A stretch of DNA of 64,000 nucleotides from Ovis canadensis (lineage: Eukaryota > Chordata > Mammalia > Artiodactyla > Bovidae): assembly GCF_042477335.2 (NCBI RefSeq), contig NC_091246.1, positions 107,847,001 to 107,911,000 on the forward strand, given 5' to 3'. Below are positions 55,150-64,000 of the stretch, one piece after another (within the stretch, counting starts at the first letter, position 1; each line of letters opens with the position of its first letter). The notes below the pieces were generated by a model. It did not search any database. It was not told the origin of the DNA and saw only the letters and a list, made by a program, of their open reading frames with translations. A program made the position numbers and the translations under genes.

Positions 55150-55346
55150 TGGTGGCTCACACAATAAAGGGTCTGCCTGCAATGTGGGAGACAACCTGGG
55201 TTCAACCCCTGGGTGGGGAAAATCCGCTTGAGAAGGAAATGGCAAGCCACTCCAGTATTCTCTCCTGGAGAATTTCATGGACAGAGGAGCCTGGCCAGCT
55301 ACTATCCATAGGGTCACAGAGTCAGACACAACTGAAGCGACTTAGC
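55150..55346 (+). mobile_element. Bov-tA SINE, right arm of inverted pair
   Basis: Sense copy starting directly at TGGTGGCTCACACAATAAAG, without its GGGCTTCCC head, through box B GGTTCAACCCC to GAAGCGACTTAGCAC. Confidence 0.9.
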
Positions 55347-55820
55347 ACATTCAATGTTCATAGCAGCATTATTTACAATTGCCAAGATATGGAAATGACC
55401 TAACTGTCCATAAACAGATGAATAGATAAAGAAGATGTGGATATATATATACATGTATATGTATTTACCCAATGGAATACTAGTCATAAAAAGAATGAAA
55501 TTTTGCCATATGCAGCAACATGGATGGACTTTATGCTAAGTGAAATAAGTCAGACAGAGAAAGACAAATACTTATGACATCACTTATATGTGGAATCTAA
55601 AAAAAATACAGCAAACTAGTGAATATAACATAAAAGAAGCCGACTTGTGGATATAGAGAACAAACTAGTGGTTCCCAGTGGCTGGCGGGGGAGGGTCAAT
55701 GGCGGGAGAGGGGGAGGAACAAACTATTGGGTGTAAGATAAACGGGCTCAAGGATGGATCGTACAACACGGGGATACAGCCAATATTTGGTAAGAACTAT
55801 AAATGGAAAGTAGCTTCTAA
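55347..55820 (+). mobile_element. L1 3' part, sense
   Basis: TTCATAGCAGCATTATTTAC, AATGGAATACTAGTCATAAA, AACATGGATGGACTTTATGC and TGGCGGGGGAGGGTCAATG are the end of L1 ORF2 and its 3' UTR. Confidence 0.87.
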
Positions 55821-56639
55821 AATTATATAAAACTCTTTTAAAAATGGAGAAAAAAATTACAAAAGCAATACAGAATTTGTTGCACAAAATCCAAACAAGA
55901 TAGACGTTTATAAAGTAAAGGTAAAAGTTCCCTCCTGCCCATCTCCCCAGCTGTGTCCACTCTTATCTCCTAGAGGAAATCACTGTTACTAGTTGTGTTT
56001 ATTTAGATTTCTTTATAATCATGCAGACATGTAAACACATGTCTGTGTATATGTATGGATATATTCAGATGTGTATGCACAGATTCTTCTTCAATGTGAG
56101 TATCTAATTCTTGGAAGCTATTGCATAACATTCCATAATATGGCTGCTCTATCACCCGTGCGGCCTTCTCCTTACGCATGGACATTTCAGTTGGCTCTGC
56201 AGTGACAGTGGTCATTCTTACATGTAAATCTCTATGCCCTTGCCTGGGAATCTTTCCTACAAAAGGCTCCAGACTGTAAGCTCAGTGAGGACAGGAACCT
56301 CATCTGCTTTGCTCACCTCCTTCTAACACAGAGCAGCTGCTCCATAAATATTTTTCGGATTGTTTTGTGGATATATTTGAAATGCCTCTGGATGTGTTTT
56401 CTCCTCTGAGTAATGTCCACTCTCCACCCCACCGCGCTCCTATTTTGAGGCACTTTCAAGAATAAGTCAGTCCATATGGCAGGTGGGGGTGGGAAAGAAA
56501 GGGGAGGCAGACACTCCTCCAGTGGGAGGCTGAAAATCTGGAGGAAAGCAGGTGGCAGGACAGAATAAAAGCAGATGGATACTGGACAGAATAAAAGCAG
56601 ATGACAACTCACTGACATATACACTGTTGTTACTGTGCA
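55821..56639. other. Intron 2 DNA, possible old repeat, no gene
   Basis: The block TCTCCTAGAGGAAATCACTG resembles parts of ancient L1 or DNA-transposon consensus, but I cannot assign it. No exon signal. Confidence 0.35.
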
Positions 56640-57040
56640 TAAAATAGAGAACTGAGAACCTACTATACAGCACATGAACTCTGCTCAATGCTCTGTGGTG
56701 ACCTAGATGGGAAGGAAATCCAAGTAAGAGGGGATATATGTTTAGGACTCACTGGAAAAGACCATGATGCTGGGAAAGACTGAGGGCAAGAGGAGGAGGG
56801 GGTGACAGAGGATGAGATGGTTGGATGGCGTCACCGACTCAAAGGACATGAATCTGAGCAAACTCCGGGAGATAGTGAAGGACAGGGAAGCCTGGGGTGC
56901 TGCAGTCCACGGGGTCGCAGAGTCAGACACGACTTAGCAGCTGAACAACAACAACAATATATACGTATAGCGGATCTGTTCTACTGAACAGCAGAAACTA
57001 ACACAACATTGTGAAGCAATTACATTCCAATTAAAAAAAA
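56640..57040 (+). mobile_element. Ruminant L1 3' end split by a BovB fragment
   Basis: L1 3' UTR (ACCTACTATACAGCACATGA, then AACACAACATTGTGAAGCAA) is interrupted at about 56,748-56,960 by a sense BovB 3' end (GACCATGATGCTGGGAAAGA through GCAGCTGAACAACAACAAC). BovB is the younger insertion. Confidence 0.88.
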
Positions 57041-57490
57041 GCATATGGCAGGGGAGGCTTGAGCCTAGCTTCTGTTTCTGAACTTTAGGGGAGAGGCCAG
57101 GTGGGGAGGCTGCAGTGTAGGATGGAAACGATGCTGGGGATATTCAGGCAGCAGGGAGCTAGGTAGTCTCTTCCCACCTCCTGTTTGCAGTCTTTTAGCC
57201 TCTAGATGGAGCCAGAGAGCACAGATGTTTCCACCTGCTGTCAGCACAGTTAAGATCCAGAGCTGCCAGGAGCCACCATGTAAGGGGTAAGATGTGCAGG
57301 TAAGTGATGGGGTGTTGGACTTAAGCCAGCGCCTGGTCCTGGGGCTCAGAGGGTCCTTTGTACCCATGAGAGCCCAAGTGTAGATGAGTGAGCGCCCACA
57401 GTGGGGAAGCTTGAGGAGGGACGCTGGGGCAGGCAGGTGATGAAGTTTAGTACATCTGGGAGCCAGAAGTGGACGCCAGAGATGGAGGGA

Positions 57491-57589
57491 ACAGGGGCCA
57501 ACACCTCTCGGACACGGTAACTTCCGGTCGCTGGATGCTACAGAAGAAAGGGCGACCCCTTGGGGCACAGGAGCAGCCGGAGGGGGTCT
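57491..57589 (+). repeat. 99-bp segment, copy 1
   Basis: It lies in a GC-rich stretch and runs from ACAGGGGCCAACACCTCTCG to AGCCGGAGGGGGTCT. A near-identical second copy is at 59,157-59,255. Confidence 0.95.
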
Positions 57590-58139
57590 ACACTGCAGGC
57601 TGTCAGGTCCTGTCCCGGGAGACCTTGCAGCCCCCACAGACGAGTGACCTTTAATCACAAGCCTTCAGTTGCCCCCATTAGCCCGAAGGCAGGCCCAAGA
57701 CAAAGTTTAGCTCTTTGGGCAGCTCTGCTGACTTCCCGTTGGGAGAGGAAGCTGCTGGGCAGGGCGCAGAGTCAGAGCCGGTGACGATGCAAAGCCTGGA
57801 CCAGAAGACAGAGCTGGAAGCAGCAGCCTGTGCTCAAGTCATACCGTCTATTCTGCAGCATCTCTCTTGCTTTACTGCCATAGAGTCACAGTAAGTTTTA
57901 AGAAGCAGGACGGACGGAAACACGAGGCCACGCTGAAAAGGGAGCGTTCTGTGATAGACTCGTGAGTGATTTCTCCTTTCTGGCACTCTATTTTCCAAGA
58001 GACCTTAATGGCCCTGTGACGTCCAGGGCACCATGCTCCAGGGTGAGTTATCACAGACCTGCTCTGGTCACACATGCTCATGTTCAGATCACTGGTTTGC
58101 AGGGATTCAAGCTGCAGCATTTTCTGTTTTAATTTATTT

Positions 58140-58515
58140 TATTGAAGTAGAGTTGATTTACGATGTTGCGTTAATGTCCACTGTACAGTACAGTGGTTCA
58201 GATTTATATGCATGTGTGCTAAGCCTCTCATTCATGTCTGACTCTTTGCAACCCTATGGGCAGTAGCCCGCCAGACTCTTCTGTCCATGGAATTCTACAG
58301 GCAAGAATACTACAGTGGGTTGCTGTGCCCTCCTCTAGGGGACCTTCTCAACCCAGGAACTGAACTGGCATCTTGTGTGTTTCCTGCATTGCTGGTGGAT
58401 TCTTTACTGCTGAGCCACCAGGGAATATGAAATATATCTTTTTCATATCCTTTTCCATTATGGTTTATCATAGGATATTCAATATAGTTCCCTGTGCTAT
58501 ACAGTAGGACTTTGT
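58140..58515 (-). mobile_element. Ruminant L1 3' UTR, antisense, split by a SINE
   Basis: GTAGAGTTGATTTACGATGT before, and TTCCCTGTGCTATACAGTAG after, the antisense Bov-tA at 58,211-58,428. Confidence 0.87.
58211..58428 (-). mobile_element. Bov-tA SINE, antisense, nested in L1
   Basis: GTGCTAAGCCTCTCATTCAT through CTCAACCCAGGAACTGAACT and GAGCCACCAGGGAAT. Confidence 0.9.
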
Positions 58516-58624
58516 TTACCCTGTAGTGTTTTTCTTAAAGTAATTTTACAGAATATTTCCATGACAGCTCTGTGGGCCAGGTACTTGTATCAGAAGACAG
58601 AAATGAAGAATTTTCTTTCTTCCT

Positions 58625-58740
58625 TTTTAATTGCCACTGCTGCATGACATGTGGGATCTTAGTTTCCTGACCAGGGATTGATCCCGCGCCCCTGAATTGG
58701 AAGCACAGGGTCTTAACTACTGGACTCCAGGGAAGTCCCC
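58625..58740 (-). mobile_element. CHR-type SINE, antisense
   Basis: TGACATGTGGGATCTTAGTT, GACCAGGGATTGATCCCGCG and TACTGGACTCCAGGGAAGTC. Confidence 0.85.
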
Positions 58741-59156
58741 AGAATTAAGAATTTTCATAGTGACTTTTCTATAACGTAAAAAGCCAAAAATAGGTTTCAT
58801 AACAGAAAAAGACATGCCTATTAGCAATTTTCTTCTGTTTTACATTGTCCCAGCTAGATTTTTTTTTAACATCTGCAGTTTCATATAAAGCCTTTATGTA
58901 TTTAGGCTTCATCAATAAATAATATCTAATTCAGCTGACTATGAAAAACCGGTTACAGCTGGAAGGTTGCTTGGCCAGCCTGAGATCTGAGCATCCTGCT
59001 GGTTTTGAAAGCTGCCTGCTCCCACTTTCACAACAGGGATTGCTGTACAGACCAAGTGCAGACGTGGGCCCCTCTCCCCTGGATGTCTGGGGATACAAGG
59101 AACACAGCTCTTCACTGGCTCCTCTATTCTTATCCCGATGTAAACTAATATGTATT

Positions 59157-59255
59157 ACAGGGGCCAACACCTCTCGGACACGGTAACCTCCGGTTGCTGG
59201 ACGCTACAGAAGAAAGGGCGACCCCTTGGGGCACAGGAGCAGCCGGAGGGGGTCT
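59157..59255 (+). repeat. 99-bp segment, copy 2
   Basis: Same length as copy 1 with about three substitutions. It is followed directly by TC and a TA microsatellite at about 59,257-59,284. Its high GC content contrasts with the AT-rich surroundings. Confidence 0.95.
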
Positions 59256-59256
59256 T

Positions 59257-59284
59257 CATATATATATATATATATATATATATA
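59257..59284. repeat. TA microsatellite
   Basis: About 28 nt of TA repeats directly after the duplicated 99-bp segment. Confidence 0.95.
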
Positions 59285-59536
59285 ATTCTTTGCTAATATA
59301 TTCTTTCTTTTCACTTGGCACATAAAATTGAAGCACGATAAACTATTTTGTATTTAATCATTTTCTCAAAACTCTGCCTCTATTGTCTTGAAGAGTTTTG
59401 TATCCCTCTCCTCAGTTATTAGAAACTCTAGGATGGTCTCGTTACTTTTCCTCAATGTTTTCATCAATCTTATCAAGACTGTTCAATCAGTCTTCCCTGG
59501 GAGATTAAAATTAAAACAGTACTACACTGCTATATT

Positions 59537-59672
59537 TAAAATGGATAATCAACAAGGACCTACAGTATATAGCACAGGGAACTCTGCTCAATGTCATGTG
59601 GCAGCCTGGACAGGAGGGGAGTTTGGGGGAAAATGGATACAAGTATTAGTATGTGTATGACTGAATATGTGG
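59537..59672 (+). mobile_element. Ruminant L1 3' end fragment
   Basis: ATGGATAATCAACAAGGACC, CACAGGGAACTCTGCTCAAT and GGAGTTTGGGGGAAAATGG match the L1 3' UTR. Confidence 0.83.
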
Positions 59673-59673
59673 T

Positions 59674-59888
59674 CTTCTCCAGCACCACAATTTGAAAGCA
59701 TCAATTCTTCAGCGCTCAGCCTTCTTTATGGTCCAACTCTCACATTCGTGCATGACTACTGGAAAAATCACAGCTTTGACTATATGAACCTTTGCTGACA
59801 AACTGAAGTCTCTGCTTTTAAATACGCTCTCTAGGTTTGTAATAGCTTTCCTTCTGAGAAGCAAGTGTCTTTTGATTTCACGGCTGGG
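59674..59888 (-). mobile_element. BovB LINE internal fragment
   Basis: GTCTTCTCCAGCACCACAAT through TTGATTTCACGGCTGGGA. The minus strand encodes KSRDFSLSAKVHIVKAVIFP. Both ends of BovB are missing. Confidence 0.87.
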
Positions 59889-60897
59889 AGGCAAGAAACC
59901 AGAGTGGTCAGAAGGCAGGGTTGATGCTCCCAGTCAGTCCAATCTAAATTAAAAAGCACAGGCTGGCCACATGTGCAAGCTTTTAAGACAAGTTCCCCGA
60001 GTGCCAACCGGGCAGTTGCATCTCAGCTTCATTTTCTGGGGCTGAGAGTTGAAGGGCTCAGGTTTATCTCATTTCCAAGTGACAACGTATTGGAGGAAAG
60101 GGGGAAATTCTCAGCAGGGCAGAATGAGTTGGACCAGAAATTCTACCATCATGGCTGATTCCTAAGGCAGGAAGCTACGAAACACCACAGCTCTATGTAT
60201 CTCCCATAACAAACAGCAAGACCACTACCTACAAAGAACTACGGCTCTATGTATCTCATGTAACAAACGGCAAGGCATCCTGTGAGCTCCGGCTCTCTGA
60301 AAAGCCTCTATCTGTCCTATTTCCATTTCCACTACCCTCCTCTGGCAGGCAGTTTCCCAGCTTCCCTGCAGGCAGTGGGGGCCAGCTGTCTAGTCCTCAC
60401 CCACAAGAGTTCAGCAGCCAGAGACCCTCAGACAGTCGGAGCGCGGCTGGAATTCCCATCTCCAAAGAGCCAGAGGCCTCCTGAAGTTACACCGCCGTGG
60501 GGCTCTGCAGCGACCTGGGATGGCACACACAAACCCTGGGGTGGAGACCGTGCAGGATGCTCCGAGAATGCCTCCATCTCTGCTGTGCTGTCCCGCCAGT
60601 GCTCTGGCTTACTTAGCCTCCTGACAAGCCAAGCAAGGGTGGAGGGCGTGCTCTACGCTCAGAAGTGCTCTTGGGAAGGATCTCACAGGTGGCAGGTGCC
60701 AGAGCGACTCCACGGGGTGACTCTGTCCCTATGTGGAGGACACCAAGTGGGGGGCACCAGGGATCTCAGGTTTTGGGGGCACTGGCTGGTGGGCCTGCAG
60801 GGAGGAGTCCATGAAGATTCTTTCTCAAGGGAACTGGGAAAAATTTGAGGGAGTTAAATCCTAGCACCGTGGATCATGTTTGAGACAAATAAGTGGT
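59889..60897. other. Intron 2 DNA without assigned element
   Basis: It contains a 32-nt imperfect direct repeat (60,189-60,220 and 60,243-60,274) and a moderately GC-rich patch. The 188-codon open frame at 60,282-60,848 has no domain or splice support. Confidence 0.45.
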
Positions 60898-60909
60898 ATT
60901 TTTCCTCTT

Positions 60910-61685
60910 TAGTTCAGTTCAGTTCAGTTCAGTCACTCAGTCGTGTCCGACTCTTTGCGACCCCATGAATCACAGCACGCTAGGCCTCCCTGTCCATCAC
61001 CAACTCCCGGAATTCATTCAGACTCATGTCCATCGAGTCGGTGATACCATCCAGCCATCTCGTCCTTGGTCGTCCCCTTCTCCTCCTGCCCCCAATCCCT
61101 CCCAGCATCAGAGTCTTTTCCAATGGGTCAACTCTTCGCATGGGGTGGCCAAAGTACTGGAGTTTAAGCTTCAGCATCATTCCCTCCAAAGAACACCCAG
61201 GACTGATCTCCTTTACAATGGACTGGTTGGAGCTCCTTGCAGTCCAAGGGACTCTGAAGAGTCTTCTCCAACACCACAGTTCAAAAGCATCAATTCTTCG
61301 GCACTCAGCTTTCTTCACAGTCCAACTCTCACATCCATACATGACCACAGGAAAAACCATAGCCTTGACTAGACAGACCTTTGTTGGCAAAGTAATGTCT
61401 CTGCTTTTGAATATGCTATCTAGGTTGGTCGTAACTTTCCTTCCAAGGAGTAAGCGTCTTTTAATTTCATGGCTGCAGTCACCATCTGCAGTGATTTTGG
61501 AGCCCCCCAAAATAAAGTCTGACACTGTTTCCACTGTTTTCCCATCTATTTCCCATGAAGTGATGGGGCCAGATGCCATGATCTTAGTTTTCTGAATGTT
61601 GAGCTTTAAGCCAACTTTTTCATTCTCCTCTTTCACTTTTATTAAGAGGCTTTTTAGTTCCTCTTCACTTTCTGCCATAAGTGCC
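60910..61685 (-). mobile_element. Young 5'-truncated BovB with target-site duplication
   Basis: A 776-bp copy flanked by the perfect 12-bp repeat ATTTTTCCTCTT at 60898-60909 and 61686-61697. The minus-strand frame is open across the ORF2 C-terminal part ([54 protein letters not shown]). The YADD catalytic part was never copied. Confidence 0.95.
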
Positions 61686-61923
61686 ATTTTTCCTCTTAGT
61701 GACCATGACCTCACTTCATCCCAGGCTGGGGAAATGCATTTCTACCAGGCTGTATGGTACATACACGGGCACACCTGAATAGTCCTGTCAGGGCTGCACT
61801 AGGGTTACACGACTTGCTCAAAGTTACAGCTGGTGACAAGCCAAGATTTAGATGAGAATGCTTTGACTTGAAGATTATTTTCCCTAAACCATAGATTTAC
61901 TAAGAAGTACTCCCAACATCAAG

Positions 61924-62125
61924 CTTCCCTGCCAGCTCAGACGGTAAAGAATCTGCCTCCAACATGAAGACCTGGGTTCGATCTCCTGGTTGGGAAGATC
62001 CCCTGGGGGAGGGCATGGCAACCCACTCCAGTATTCTTGCTTGGGAAATCCCAAGGACAGAAGAGCCAGATGGGCTACAGTCCATAGGGTCGCAAAGAGT
62101 TGGACACGACTGAGCAACTAACACA
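61924..62125 (+). mobile_element. Bov-tA SINE
   Basis: GCTTCCCTGCCAGCTCAGAC head, GGGTTCGATCTCCTGG box B and GGACACGACTGAGCAACTAA end. Confidence 0.92.
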
Positions 62126-62884
62126 CATACACATTCCCCAATATATGCTTAAAAACAAACAGGAAAGTGAATTTCTATTTTCGCTCAACACCCAGGGGAT
62201 ACAGGGTGGTGAACAGACGGTGGGACTTAGTTGTATGGATCACTTTCTGCCTGATTCCAGGTCCAAGGGCACCGAGTGTGTCCGGGCACACTAAGAAAGC
62301 TGACTCTGTCACTGGGTAGCTGTCTTCAAATGATTTTTTTTTTTTCTTGAAAAGGAAAACATGCTCGGACAGATGTGTCTACTTAATGATCTGAAATATC
62401 AAACCACAAGTTAGGGGAAAAAAAATCTGGCAGGGAATCTTAGTACTGGACATATGTTCTTGTGCATTTCTCTAAAACTCCTTGGGAAATAAGAAAGAAC
62501 ATTTCACAGTGGAAGCCATATGCTTCCAGCTATATTGGACTCTCAGCTCACACAGGAGCTTGCATTCCATGTTCTGACTTTACAGAAGCACCACTTTAAA
62601 CACCAATAGATCTGAGCTGAGACAAGCACCGCTACAGGAGTAAGGATCTGGGTGCTATGGCCTGGATATTATGATGCTAAGGGCATCGACCAATGCTGGT
62701 TTGCATCTGTAACTTATTAATTTACGCTGTGCCTTATTCCACAAAGGACTTCAAGAAGCTTATGAAGACACACAGGATACAACGATATAAAAGTTCAAAA
62801 TAGAGGAGAGGGAAAAGATGAAGAAAGAAAGCCTGAAGGGAAAAAAGAGGAAGGAAAAACAAGGCTTTAAAAGCACATACCAGG

Positions 62885-63056
62885 GGACTTCCCTGGTGGC
62901 CCAGTGGCTAAGACTCTGAGCTCCCAATGCCAGGGACCTGGTTTTGATCCCTGGTCAGGGAACTAGATACCACATGCTGCAACTAAGAGCTCACATGCCA
63001 CAAACTAAAGATGCCCCATGCTGCAATCAAGACCCAGCGCAGCCAAAAATAAAAAG
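62885..63056 (+). mobile_element. CHR-type SINE with near-perfect target-site duplication
   Basis: GGACTTCCCTGGTGGCCCAG head, TTTTGATCCCTGGTCAGGG box B region and a CCAAAAATAAAAAG tail. AAGCACATACCAG on the left corresponds to AAGTGCATACCAG on the right. Confidence 0.88.
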
Positions 63057-63865
63057 TGCATACCAGAAGGCCAAGGCATCCTGCATGCACAGTCCTGGAG
63101 TGCCATTCACAGAGAAGACCCTCGGACCACATCCACCCCCCCTGCCCCCCTGACCTGGACCGCACAGTGGCCTTGCACCCCCCACCTCTGCTCCATACTG
63201 AGAACGGATGGGTCACAATTTGGCTTGAATTTTCCAGCAGTGAAACCTGGTCAGGGCTGTGTTTAACAAACCAGTTGTTCAAAAAAAAGTACAATATACT
63301 TGGCGTGCAGACCAGATGGGATTCTTTTCCCCCCTGGGGGGCCTCCTTATGGTGAAGGCAGTGATGAGTCTCCTGGGCTGTTTTCATGGAGGCTGTCAGT
63401 GGAGACCAATGGCGTTGTACCAAAACACAAGTCAGTGTAACAGTTGTGTGGAGACCAAGTTGGGAATTTAACTTCAACACTGATTTGAAGATCACACTTT
63501 GCAAACATTCCTTAAAATGTTTACTGAGTCATCCCCTGTTCCATGTTTCATCGCTCAGTGAGTGATTATATGCCTTCTCCATGTGCTCCAGTTTCAACAA
63601 GGACGTCACCTTGACCATGTGGAGGACTTGTATTTTGAAAGGCAGATTTTGACCGTGGTGATGACTGAAGAAAAGGTATAAGCTTACAGGGAGGCATGGT
63701 AAACTTACTCTGGACTGAGCAAATAGTTTCCCACCAGAGAAGTGTTAGGTGTTGAAGGAGTTATCAATATAGGCTATAGAACATTTACTTATGGAAGGTC
63801 TTAAACACTAGCTTATAGTGATGTTCCTATAGCAAAATGAGGAAATCTACATACATTTTATACAG
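63057..63865. other. Intron 2 DNA, no element recognised
   Basis: Mixed composition with a C-rich patch at 63,135-63,185. The 173-codon open frame on the minus strand has no recognisable domain. Confidence 0.45.
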
Positions 63866-64000
63866 GGGTTAAGAATTCACCTGCCAATGTAGGGAACGTG
63901 GGTTCAGTCCCTGGTCTGGGAAGAGTCCATATGCCTCAGTGAATAGCTAAACCTGTGTGCCACAACTACTGAAGCCTGCATGCCCCGGAGCCCATGTTTT
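63866..64000 (+). mobile_element. CHR-type SINE, cut by window end
   Basis: AATTCACCTGCCAATGTAGG, GGGTTCAGTCCCTGGTCTGG and ACTACTGAAGCCTGCATGCC. The element continues past the right edge. Confidence 0.83.

Larger units (their letters stand above)
49937..64000 (-). other. GALNT7: GALNT7 intron 2 (at least 14 kb, runs off window)
   Basis: No sequence encoding the stem region found in exon 2 of mammalian GALNT7 is present, so intron 2 continues past the right edge. It is packed with BovB, L1, Bov-tA, Bov-A2 and CHR copies listed separately. Between them, 52,200-52,690, 54,300-54,960, 57,060-57,790 and 62,130-62,880 show no assigned element. Confidence 0.85.

Noticed and set aside
57065-57658. 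197-codon minus-strand frame in GALNT7 intron 2
   Set aside because: GC-rich low-stop region without domain, initiation context or splice support. It also overlaps a duplicated noncoding segment.
60282-60848. 188-codon plus-strand frame
   Set aside because: No recognisable domain, intronic and antisense to GALNT7, with no transcript signals.
61026-61595. 189-codon plus-strand frame
   Set aside because: Antisense of the BovB ORF2 tail. The real (dead) frame is on the minus strand.
62983-63504. 173-codon minus-strand frame, checked as GALNT7 exon 2
   Set aside because: Its translation has none of the stem-region residues expected of GALNT7 exon 2, and phases do not fit exon 3.

Overview
The window is ruminant nuclear DNA, most likely cattle or a close relative. 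It is full of ruminant-lineage retroposons: Bov-tA and Bov-A2 SINEs, BovB LINE fragments, CHR-type tRNA-Glu SINEs, ruminant L1 3' ends and one mariner MITE. It carries two recognisable protein genes in convergent (tail-to-tail) order, matching the mammalian HMGB2-GALNT7 neighbourhood.

Region 1 (1-11,930) is upstream intergenic DNA. It holds an old ERVL-type LTR, MIR and L1 relics, two 5'-truncated BovB copies (4.7-5.9 kb and 6.6-8.1 kb) and several SINEs. Region 2 (about 11,930-15,560, plus strand) is the complete HMGB2 gene. It has a CpG-island promoter with three CCAAT boxes, a GC box and a TTTGAA (CHR-like) element, a probable noncoding first exon, four coding exons (209 codons), an acidic tail and a poly(A) signal. 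It lies in about 8 kb that lacks ruminant SINEs. Region 3 (15,560-23,640) is intergenic DNA between the two gene 3' ends, with old L1, MIR, SINE and BovB pieces.

Region 4 (about 23,640 to the window end, minus strand) is GALNT7, a Golgi polypeptide GalNAc-transferase. The last ten exon positions (3 to 12 in the human numbering) are present with clean splice sites and phases. Exons 1 and 2 lie beyond the right edge. The 3' UTR holds two miR-30 8-mer matches and one miR-34 8-mer match. The rest is intron packed with SINE, LINE and LTR copies.

The most interesting signal is in GALNT7. Exon 6 occurs twice in tandem (41,800-41,982 and 42,132-42,314). The copies have identical length (183 nt) and identical phases, and 44 of 60 encoded residues match. 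The 149-nt intron between them has a 99-nt stretch with no AG next to a branch-point-plus-polypyrimidine signal only about 46 nt from the 5' splice site. This is the layout that enforces mutually exclusive splicing by steric hindrance in alpha-tropomyosin. The variable residues lie in the catalytic domain between the DxH motif and the Gal/GalNAc-T motif, so the two isoforms probably differ in acceptor handling.

Other points of note are a mariner hairpin in intron 9 resembling the ruminant miR-2284/2285 family, an inverted SINE pair that has lost its palindrome centre, a 99-bp segment present twice 1.7 kb apart, and a possible poison exon in intron 8. No tRNA, rRNA, CRISPR array or intact mobile element was found.
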